A stretch of 15,074 nt of DNA from Pseudomonadota bacterium (GTDB lineage: Bacteria; Pseudomonadota; Gammaproteobacteria; Burkholderiales; Rhodocyclaceae), in assembly GCA_030917225.1 (NCBI GenBank), contig JAUPVD010000344.1:1-15074 (forward strand). Direction: 5' to 3'. Under the pieces are notes generated by a model that was given only the letters and a program-made list of their open reading frames with translations, was not told where the DNA came from and searched no databases. A program made the translations under genes and the position numbers. Below are positions 7,391-12,736 of the stretch, one piece after another; within the stretch, counting starts at the first letter, position 1; each line of letters starts with the position of its first letter.

Positions 7391-7870
7391 TTATAGCCCG
7401 GTGGTAGTGGCGCTGACGGAGGGGCCGCGCTCTTCCCAGAGATCCTCGAATCGTTTGCAGTAAGGCTTGGCGGATTGTGGATCGTCGATGATTTCCTTGC
7501 TCCGCGCGTGGTCTCGATGGAAGCGAATCAGGCCCGATTCCTGGTCGATGAGCAGCATCGAATCTGCAAGGTTTGCAAGATGTGGCGGGGTTTCGCATAC
7601 ATGAAACTTATGGGCGAAAAGACTGAGCAGATCCATTAGTCGCGGACAATTGCTGCGCAGCGGGGCGGCCGTGTGGACGACAATGCGCAGCGTCGAGGAA
7701 GGCGACGCACGCAGGAAGCGGGTCAGGGATGCGATGGTCGCTGGTCGTTCAAGCCGCAATGATGCGAGGTCGTGATCAAAAATCGCAACCGAATGCGCAG
7801 CTTTTGCGAGCAGGCGTTCGGCTGCTGCAGCGTAATCTGTCCACGATGTGATCAAGGATTGTTCAGCCAC
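7391..7870 (-). CDS. Small degenerate phospholipase D-like protein (probably DUF7931)
   Basis: The 159-residue product has no signal peptide or membrane helix. Its layout resembles one half of a phospholipase D-like fold: an N-terminal helix, a beta strand (SVAIFDHDLASL), a second strand (TLRIVVHTAAPL), then ADSMLLID...GLIRFHRDHARS and a C-terminal helix ending FEDLWEE. The catalytic HxK(x)4D motif of true PLDs is absent; the equivalent stretch reads FHRDHARSKE. I believe this is the family named DUF7931 in betaproteobacteria, but I could not check it. Translation starts at a GTG at 7870 with AAGG seven bases before it. It follows rlmD after 60 bases on the same strand and is probably co-transcribed with it. 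Function unknown. Confidence 0.75.
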   Translation of the reverse strand: MAEQSLITSWTDYAAAAERLLAKAAHSVAIFDHDLASLRLERPATIASLTRFLRASPSSTLRIVVHTAAPLRSNCPRLMDLLSLFAHKFHVCETPPHLANLADSMLLIDQESGLIRFHRDHARSKEIIDDPQSAKPYCKRFEDLWEERGPSVSATTTGL

Positions 7871-7930
7871 GGCGGTACCTTAGCAGTCGTTCGCTCGTCG
7901 GGGCAAGCCTCGGATGCTCCTGCTTCTGGA

Positions 7931-9229
7931 TCAGTCGTGTTCGAAGAGCGCGATGGATTCGACGTGCGAGGTGTTGGGGAACATGTTCACCACACCTGCG
8001 CCGCGGAAACGGTAGCCTTGCTGGTCTGCCAGGATGGCGGCATCGCGGGCCAGTGTTGCCGGATTGCAGGAGACATAAACGATGCGGCGCGGCCCTGCCG
8101 TTCCGAGTGACTTGACCAGCTCCATGGCTCCTTCCCTGGGCGGGTCGATCAACATCTTGTCGAAATGCCCCAGTGCCGCAACGCTTTCCTCGGTCGCTTC
8201 GAAAAGGTTGGCAACATCGAAGCTGGTGCGGGCGGAGAGGCCATTCATTGCCGCGTTCTCTGCGGCTCGCCTGACCAGCGCGTCGCTACCCTCTATTCCG
8301 ATCACATCTGCCCCCATTCTGGCGATAGGTAGCGTGAAGTTGCCGAGGCCACAGAACATGTCGGCGATACGCTCTCCCGCCATCGGGGCCAGCAAAGCCA
8401 TGGCGCGCCGGACAAGAATCCGGTTGATGGCATGGTTGACTTGGGTGAATTCGGTTGGTGAGAAAGCCAGAACGAGATCGAACTCGGGCAAGGCATAAGT
8501 CAGCGGTACGGCATCCGCCGGGTGGAACAGGGCAACGGTTTCTGGCCCCTTCGACTGCAGAAAAATTTGCACTGAATACTTGTCGCCGAAGTCGCGCAAC
8601 AGCCTCTCGTCATTGGTATTCAACGGATCGAGAATGCGGAAGACCAGTTCCGTGCAGTCCTCTCCAACCGATATTTCGATCTGAGGAAGTCGCTGAGCAA
8701 TCGACAGGGCGCCGACCAGGGTTCTGAGTGGCAGCAGAAGGGCAGAAACGTGAGCCGGAAGGTTCAGGCATTCCTTCATGTCGGCAATGAAGCTGCTCTT
8801 GCGTTCATGGAAGCCGATCAGCACCCCCCCCTTCTTGGCAACGAGGCGAGCGCCGATTCTTGCGCGGTGGCGGTAGCCCCAGGGCTCGCCATAGATCGGC
8901 GAATAGAGCTGTTCCGGGGTGACGCGACCGATGTGCCAAAGACTGTCTTCGAGAACGCGCTGCTTGGCGGCGACCTGCGCCGCATGGTCGGCGTGCTGCA
9001 TGCTGCAGCCGCCACAAGTGCCGAAGTTGGGGCAGGCCGGCGTGACGCGACTGCTTGACGCTCGCAGAATGCGGGTAGCTTGCGCTATCTCGTAGGTCGG
9101 CTTCTTCCGGAAGCTGCTGTATTCAACCTCTTCGCCGGGCAGTGCGCCTTCGACAAATATGGTTTTTCCCTCGTGACGGGTGATGCCACGTGCTTCGTGA
9201 TCCAGCGACTCAATGATTCCAGTGGGCAT
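7931..9229 (-). CDS. rlmD: 23S rRNA (uracil-1939-C5)-methyltransferase
   Basis: The 432-residue protein is a complete RlmD/RumA-type enzyme that uses S-adenosylmethionine to methylate U1939 of 23S rRNA. An N-terminal TRAM domain (about 1-60) is followed by the iron-sulfur cluster ligands Cys66, Cys72 and Cys75 (CPNFGTCGGC) and Cys154. The Rossmann methyltransferase domain has MFCGLGNFTLP (about 291-301), IDPPREG (361-367), the nucleophile Cys388 in VSCNP, and the catalytic base Glu424 in SHVESIALFE. The ATG at 9229 has AGGT about eight bases upstream. It lies only 17 bases beyond the terminator of the tRNA-Arg gene, so its own promoter position is unclear. Confidence 0.96.
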   Translation of the reverse strand: MPTGIIESLDHEARGITRHEGKTIFVEGALPGEEVEYSSFRKKPTYEIAQATRILRASSSRVTPACPNFGTCGGCSMQHADHAAQVAAKQRVLEDSLWHIGRVTPEQLYSPIYGEPWGYRHRARIGARLVAKKGGVLIGFHERKSSFIADMKECLNLPAHVSALLLPLRTLVGALSIAQRLPQIEISVGEDCTELVFRILDPLNTNDERLLRDFGDKYSVQIFLQSKGPETVALFHPADAVPLTYALPEFDLVLAFSPTEFTQVNHAINRILVRRAMALLAPMAGERIADMFCGLGNFTLPIARMGADVIGIEGSDALVRRAAENAAMNGLSARTSFDVANLFEATEESVAALGHFDKMLIDPPREGAMELVKSLGTAGPRRIVYVSCNPATLARDAAILADQQGYRFRGAGVVNMFPNTSHVESIALFEHD

Positions 9230-9246
9230 GTGCTTACCTGAAAAGC

Positions 9247-9278
9247 AAAAAGCCGATTTCTCACGAAATCGGCTTTTT
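9247..9278 (-). terminator. Intrinsic terminator after the tRNA operon
   Basis: A 14-bp perfect stem (AAAAAGCCGATTTC pairing with GAAATCGGCTTTTT) closes a TCAC loop, with a T-run on the exit side. It lies six bases beyond the encoded CCA of tRNA-Arg and just before the rlmD start codon on the same strand. Confidence 0.9.
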
Positions 9279-9284
9279 TAAATT

Positions 9285-9361
9285 TGGCGCGCCCGGAGAG
9301 ATTCGAACTCCCTACCCCTTGGTTCGTAGCCAAGTACTCTATCCAGATGAGCTACGGGCGC
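9285..9361 (-). tRNA. tRNA-Arg (anticodon ACG)
   Basis: Cloverleaf on the minus strand: acceptor GCGCCCG pairs with CGGGCGC, D-arm GCTC...GAGT, anticodon stem CTTGG/CCAAG around the loop CTACGAA (anticodon ACG, 9325-9327), and a T-arm with TTCGAAT. Discriminator G and an encoded CCA complete 77 bases. The ACG anticodon is normally edited to ICG by TadA to read CGU, CGC and CGA. It is the second tRNA of a two-gene operon. Confidence 0.97.
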
Positions 9362-9422
9362 AGCAAAGAAACGAGATTATACGGACCGTTTCTTTCTTTG
9401 CCAAGTTCGATACGGCTGAACT

Positions 9423-9516
9423 TGGCGGAGACGGAGGGATTCGAACCCTCGATACGAGTTTTAGCCCGTATGCTCCCTTAGCAGGGGAGTGCCTTCGACC
9501 TCTCGGCCACGTCTCC
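9423..9516 (-). tRNA. tRNA-Ser (anticodon GCT)
   Basis: Type II tRNA with a long variable arm: acceptor GGAGACG pairs with CGTCTCC, anticodon stem CTCCC/GGGAG around the loop CTGCTAA (anticodon GCT, 9480-9482), a variable arm of CATACGGGC...CTCGTATC type, and a T-arm with GGTTCGAATCC. The discriminator is G and CCA is encoded. It reads the AGC and AGU serine codons. It is first in the tRNA operon, 61 bases before tRNA-Arg. Confidence 0.97.
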
Positions 9517-9527
9517 GGAAGGGCGCG

Positions 9528-9556
9528 ATGATAGCCGTTTCACCTCGCCCGGTCAA
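9528..9556 (-). promoter_or_regulatory. Sigma-70 promoter of the tRNA-Ser/tRNA-Arg operon
   Basis: Minus strand carries TTGACC (9556-9551), a 17-base spacer, and TATCAT (9533-9528), matching the consensus at five of six positions in each box. The bases after the -10 box are CGCGCCC, a GC-rich discriminator of the kind that makes stable-RNA promoters sensitive to ppGpp. Transcription would start near 9521, about five bases before the mature tRNA-Ser. Confidence 0.85.
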
Positions 9557-9574
9557 ACCAGTAAGTGCTTGGAC

Positions 9575-10798
9575 TCAGGCCTGATCGAGGCCGAAGGTCT
9601 TGTGCAGCACGCGAACGGCGAGTTCCAGATATTTCTCGTCGACAACCACGGAAATCTTGATCTCGGAAGTGGAGATCATCTGCAGGTTGATACCTTCTTC
9701 GGCGAGGCAGCGGAACATCTGGCTGGCGACACCCGGATGCGAACGCATGCCGACGCCGACGGCGGAGACCTTGCAGATTTTGTTGTCGCCAACGATCTCG
9801 CGCGCGCCGATGTGGCTCTTGACGCTTTCCAGAACCCCTTGTGCCTTGGTGAAATCGCTGCGATTGACCGTGAACGAGAAGTCGGTGGTGCCATCGTGAC
9901 CGACGTTCTGGATGATCATATCGACGTCGACGTTGGCATCAGCGATCGGGCCGAGGATCTGGTAGGCGATACCCGGGCGGTCTGGCACGCCGAGAACGGT
10001 GAGCTTGGCTTCATCGCGGTTGAAGGCGATGCCGGAGATGATCGGTTGTTCCATGTTCTTGTCTTCCTCAACAGTAATCAGCGTGCCTTCGCCTTCATCC
10101 TGGAAGCTGGAGAGCACGCGCAGTTTGACCTTGTACTTGCCGGCGAATTCGACCGAACGGATCTGCAGCACCTTGGAGCCGAGGCTCGCCATCTCGAGCA
10201 TTTCCTCGAAGGTAATGGTGTCGAGCTTTTTCGCTTCGGGCACGACGCGCGGGTCGGTGGTGTAGACGCCATCGACGTCGGTGTAGATCTGGCACTCGTC
10301 CGCCTTCAGCGCAGCGGCCAGCGCAACGGCAGAGGTGTCGGAGCCGCCACGGCCGAGGGTCGTGATGTTGCCGTTCTCGTCAGCGCCCTGAAAACCGGCG
10401 ACCACCACCACGTTGCCTTCGGCGAGATCCTTGCGGATTTTCTCGTCGTCGATCTGCAGAATGCGTGCCTTGGTGTGAGTGCTGTCGGTCAGCACGCGCA
10501 CTTGCGGGCCGGTGTAGCTCTTGGCCTTGCAACCTTCCTGCATGATGGCCATGGCCAGCAGACCGATGGTGACCTGCTCGCCGGTCGAGGCGATCACATC
10601 GAGCTCGCGCGCATCGGGGTTGGGCATGATTTCCTTGGCCAGACCGATCAGGCGGTTGGTTTCGCCAGACATGGCCGAAGGAACGACCACGACATCGTGG
10701 CCCATGGCTTTCCAGCGAGCGACCCGCTTGGCCACGTTCTTGATGCGGTCGGGAGAACCGACCGAGGTGCCGCCGTATTTCTGAACTATCAACGCCAT
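9575..10798 (-). CDS. lysC: Aspartate kinase
   Basis: The enzyme phosphorylates aspartate, the first step toward lysine, threonine, methionine and diaminopimelate. The 407-residue protein is a monofunctional, lysine-sensitive-type aspartokinase. Its kinase domain (about 1-245) has KYGGTSV at 7-13, STGEQV at 71-76, GRGGSDTSA at 149-157 and [11 protein letters not shown] at 174-184. Two ACT domains follow, about 262-330 ([10 protein letters not shown]) and 343-405 (including [11 protein letters not shown]); these bind the feedback effectors. The ATG at 10798 has GGA about seven bases upstream. An in-frame ATG at codon 249 is preceded by GAGGA, hinting at a separately translated regulatory subunit. 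tRNA-Ser follows within 60 bases, and no terminator separates them. Confidence 0.98.
   Translation of the reverse strand: MALIVQKYGGTSVGSPDRIKNVAKRVARWKAMGHDVVVVPSAMSGETNRLIGLAKEIMPNPDARELDVIASTGEQVTIGLLAMAIMQEGCKAKSYTGPQVRVLTDSTHTKARILQIDDEKIRKDLAEGNVVVVAGFQGADENGNITTLGRGGSDTSAVALAAALKADECQIYTDVDGVYTTDPRVVPEAKKLDTITFEEMLEMASLGSKVLQIRSVEFAGKYKVKLRVLSSFQDEGEGTLITVEEDKNMEQPIISGIAFNRDEAKLTVLGVPDRPGIAYQILGPIADANVDVDMIIQNVGHDGTTDFSFTVNRSDFTKAQGVLESVKSHIGAREIVGDNKICKVSAVGVGMRSHPGVASQMFRCLAEEGINLQMISTSEIKISVVVDEKYLELAVRVLHKTFGLDQA
10065..10069 (-). promoter_or_regulatory. Possible internal ribosome binding site within lysC
   Basis: GAGGA lies ten bases before the in-frame ATG at 10054-10052 (Met249). 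Translation from there would give a 159-residue protein made only of the two ACT domains, as with the beta subunit of Corynebacterium and Bacillus aspartokinases. The bases also encode EED, so the match could be coincidental. Confidence 0.35.
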
Positions 10799-10813
10799 TG
10801 GTGATCCAAAAGG

Positions 10814-10832
10814 TTACGGTGAAAGACCGTAA
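10814..10832. promoter_or_regulatory. Perfect inverted repeat upstream of lysC (candidate operator or leader hairpin)
   Basis: TTACGGT and ACCGTAA are perfect seven-base arms around GAAAG. On the minus strand a TAGAAT box (10837-10832) abuts it, so the predicted lysC start of transcription (near 10825) falls inside the repeat. That position suits an operator better than an RNA hairpin. There is no lysine-riboswitch-like leader. Confidence 0.45.
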
Positions 10833-10837
10833 TTCTA
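10832..10837 (-). promoter_or_regulatory. Candidate -10 box of lysC
   Basis: TAGAAT on the minus strand, 34 bases before the lysC ATG. No clear -35 box at the usual distance. It touches the perfect inverted repeat at 10814-10832. Confidence 0.35.
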
Positions 10838-10922
10838 TCTCAATGAGGGCTTGAAACGTAAGGGTATTCCCGGTTTTTGGCGTTCTTTTGTGGCGGGTTC
10901 ATATCCCGTTGGCAAATGCTGC

Positions 10923-10950
10923 TTGCAAAAATATTCAGATTGACTATACT
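10923..10950 (+). promoter_or_regulatory. Promoter of the XRE-type regulator gene
   Basis: TTGCAA (10923-10928, four of six matches), a 16-base spacer and TATACT (10945-10950, five of six matches). Transcription would start near 10957, leaving a leader of about 85 bases before the preferred ATG. Confidence 0.6.
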
Positions 10951-10965
10951 GCGACGTGTATTACT

Positions 10966-10986
10966 TAGGTCATAGGCGATAGGTCA
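10966..10986 (+). repeat. Three tandem heptamers in the leader of the regulator gene
   Basis: TAGGTCA, TAGGCGA and TAGGTCA follow one another without gaps, the outer two identical and the middle with two changes. They sit just downstream of the predicted transcription start and end one base before an alternative ATG (10988). They could be an operator for autoregulation or contribute a weak ribosome binding site. Confidence 0.6.
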
Positions 10987-11031
10987 TATGGCCAACAGTA
11001 ATCTCTCCCAAAACCTCACCGAGGACAGCGA

Positions 11032-11036
11032 AAGGA
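11032..11036 (+). promoter_or_regulatory. Ribosome binding site deciding the regulator start
   Basis: AAGGA five bases before the ATG at 11042 is much better placed than anything before the upstream ATG at 10988, so the shorter protein is preferred. Confidence 0.7.
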
Positions 11037-11041
11037 AAATC

Positions 11042-11347
11042 ATGAGCAACGTCAAAACCATCGAAAAAGTCGAACCCCGCGAAATTCGCCGCAAGCTCGG
11101 TCTCAACCAGCAGCAGTTCTGGTCAAAGATCGGAGTTACGCAGAGTGGCGGGTCCCGCTATGAGAGCGGCCGCAACATGCCGAAGCCGGTGCGCGAACTG
11201 CTGCGTCTGGTGCATGTCGAGCAGGTTGATATCCAGCGCATCAAGCGCGAAGACGTGGACGTCATCGAGTATCTGAAGAGCCAGGAGCCGGAGCTTTTCA
11301 AGAACCTGAAGAAGTCGGCCAAGGCCAAAGTCAAGAAAGTTGCCTGA
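11042..11347 (+). CDS. XRE-type helix-turn-helix DNA-binding protein
   Basis: From the ATG at 11042 the product has 101 residues. Residues about 13-58 form an XRE/Cro-type helix-turn-helix: EIRRKLGLNQQQFWSKIGVTQ, then SRYESGRNMPKPVRELLRLV. The C-terminus is basic (LKKSAKAKVKKVA), which would add non-specific DNA affinity. An upstream in-frame ATG at 10988 would add 18 residues (MANSNLSQNLTEDSERKI) but has a poorly spaced ribosome binding site. The gene is divergent from lysC across a gap of about 240 bases that holds two repeat structures, so self-regulation and an effect on lysC are both possible but unproven. No toxin partner is adjacent; the next gene runs towards it and ends 18 bases after its stop. 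Targets unknown. Confidence 0.88.
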   Translation: MSNVKTIEKVEPREIRRKLGLNQQQFWSKIGVTQSGGSRYESGRNMPKPVRELLRLVHVEQVDIQRIKREDVDVIEYLKSQEPELFKNLKKSAKAKVKKVA

Positions 11348-11365
11348 AGCAGCTGCGCATTGAAA

Positions 11366-12199
11366 CTAGGGGTTGAGGGTGACCTTGATTCCCAGTGTAG
11401 CGATGCGGGCAGCGAAAGCTGCCAACTGATCAGCAGTGAGGCGGCCGAGACGCTTTGCGTCGGGTTGTAGTGAGGGGCGTGCAAGACCGTAAAGGTGCAC
11501 GCCCTTTATTTTTGGGCCGACAGTACGCAGCAGGTTCAGATAGGCTGATTGTTCCGACTCGTCTGGTGCTGCGCCGTCAAACGCAAACCAGCAGGTTTGC
11601 AGCCAGGTCGGGGCGAGTTCGGCGCAGGTGTTCAGGCCGGCAAGAACTTTTTGTGGGTCAAGAGCGATCTTGTTGACGGTTTCCATGCCGGAGGCTGTTG
11701 CCCGATCGACCTTGAACCAGATTTCGCCGTCGACCTCACCGATGCGCCGAATCCCGGCTTGCACGCCGGTCCGGTGCAGCAAGCTGCCATTGGTGATCAG
11801 TCGCAGCTTGATGGCGGGCAGCAGATTCAGTTGCTGCAGCAGTGTCACGGTGGCTTCTACTGCCTCAGGAAACTCCGCTGCACTGGTCGGTTCGCCGTTG
11901 CCGGAAAAGGCGATATCCATGAGCGTGCGTGCATCTGCCGGAACCTCTCGCTGCAAGAAATCGCCATGCACGATGTCGTTCAGCAGTGCACCGAGTTCGG
12001 CTGAAAGCTGGGCAATGTCGATTGGCGGCGGCCCGCCGCGCGTCAGCTCCGGTACCTGGCAGTAAACGCAAGCCCAGTTGCAGGCGTTGTTCGGGTTCAG
12101 GTTGATGCCGACCGAGACACCGCCTGCACGCCGCGAGACCACGGGATACACGTAGCGGAATCCGCTGTAGTCGCGGCTGTGGTCGGTTGTCGATAGCAT
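11366..12199 (-). CDS. Radical SAM protein of the COG0731/TYW1-like type, function unknown
   Basis: The product has 277 residues from the ATG at 12199. The radical SAM cluster motif is CNWACVYC (Cys40, Cys44, Cys47; CX3CX2C) within NLNPNNACNWACVYCQVP. SGNGEPTSA follows near 99-107, the SAM-binding GGE-like motif in the form used by COG0731 Fe-S oxidoreductases. A conserved YVYPVVSRRAGGVSVGINLN leads in. The substrate is unknown; related proteins include tRNA wyosine-type enzymes, absent as a pathway in bacteria. A GTG at 12262 could add 21 residues. That segment contains the queD -10 box and looks non-conserved, so I reject it. It is divergent from queD but does not look like QueE, which is shorter and lacks these signatures. 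Confidence 0.88.
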   Translation of the reverse strand: MLSTTDHSRDYSGFRYVYPVVSRRAGGVSVGINLNPNNACNWACVYCQVPELTRGGPPPIDIAQLSAELGALLNDIVHGDFLQREVPADARTLMDIAFSGNGEPTSAAEFPEAVEATVTLLQQLNLLPAIKLRLITNGSLLHRTGVQAGIRRIGEVDGEIWFKVDRATASGMETVNKIALDPQKVLAGLNTCAELAPTWLQTCWFAFDGAAPDESEQSAYLNLLRTVGPKIKGVHLYGLARPSLQPDAKRLGRLTADQLAAFAARIATLGIKVTLNP

Positions 12200-12234
12200 C
12201 GGCGCGGTCTTGCGGGGAATGACGATGCCCCGGA

Positions 12235-12243
12235 TGATATAAT
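12235..12243 (+). promoter_or_regulatory. Extended -10 promoter for queD
   Basis: TGA followed by a perfect TATAAT (12238-12243) makes an extended -10 element; TTGCGG lies upstream but 22 bases away. Transcription would begin near 12250, about 33 bases before the queD ATG. Confidence 0.6.
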
Positions 12244-12282
12244 TCTTCTCCGCTTTCCACACGGCTCTTTTGCCACGCTTCC

Positions 12283-12726
12283 ATGCTCATCACCCGCCGC
12301 CTCGAATTCGACGCCGGTCACCGCATCCCTGATCACAAGAGCCAGTGCCGGCACCTGCACGGGCATCGCTACGCGATCGAGATCACGCTATCCGGCGCTG
12401 TCATTCGCCAGGACGGCGATGCGGCCAATGGCATGGTGATGGATTTTTCCGAGGTGAAAGCCCTGGCCAAACAGCACGTGGTCGATGTCTGGGACCACGC
12501 TTTCCTGGTCTACTCCGGCGATTCCGTGGTGCTCGAATTTCTGCGCAGCTTGCCCGATCACCGAACGGTCGTACTCGACTGCGTGCCGACCGCCGAGAAC
12601 CTTGCCGACACGGCTTTCCGCATTCTCGACCCGGTGTATCGCGATACCTATGGCAATCACCTGAAGCTGGAGCGTATTCGCCTCTACGAAACGCCCAATT
12701 GCTGGGCCGACGCCAGCCGTAGCTGA
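12283..12726 (+). CDS. queD: 6-carboxy-5,6,7,8-tetrahydropterin synthase (QueD)
   Basis: QueD converts dihydroneopterin triphosphate to 6-carboxytetrahydropterin, the second step of preQ0/queuosine synthesis. The 147-residue protein has zinc ligands His13, His26 and His28 (FDAGHR and HLHGH), the catalytic Cys22 in the CRHLHGH motif (Cys three residues before the next ligand segment), WDHAFL near 70-75 and PTAEN at 102-106. The Cys-x3-His spacing favours QueD over eukaryotic-type pyruvoyltetrahydropterin synthase. There is no visible Shine-Dalgarno sequence before the ATG at 12283. The convergent gene ends four bases after its stop, and the stop codons flank a 10-base palindrome (12727-12736). 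Confidence 0.95.
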   Translation: MLITRRLEFDAGHRIPDHKSQCRHLHGHRYAIEITLSGAVIRQDGDAANGMVMDFSEVKALAKQHVVDVWDHAFLVYSGDSVVLEFLRSLPDHRTVVLDCVPTAENLADTAFRILDPVYRDTYGNHLKLERIRLYETPNCWADASRS

Positions 12727-12736
12727 GCGCTAGCGC
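12727..12736. other. Palindrome at convergent stop codons
   Basis: GCGCTAGCGC is a perfect 10-base palindrome starting right after the queD stop and containing the stop of the opposing gene. It is too short and lacks a T-run, so it is not called a terminator. Confidence 0.4.

Noticed and set aside
9569..10804. Long open frame (411 codons) on the plus strand opposite lysC
   Set aside because: It mirrors lysC almost exactly; high-GC codon bias keeps the antisense frame open. The lysC strand carries all conserved aspartokinase motifs.
10799..10922. Lysine riboswitch in the lysC leader
   Set aside because: The predicted leader is only about 25-35 bases, far too short for the lysine aptamer, and no such fold is evident.
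11366..12199. QueE (7-carboxy-7-deazaguanine synthase) assignment because of queD next door
   Set aside because: Length, the NNACNWACVYCQ context and the SGNGEPT motif match COG0731-type proteins rather than QueE.
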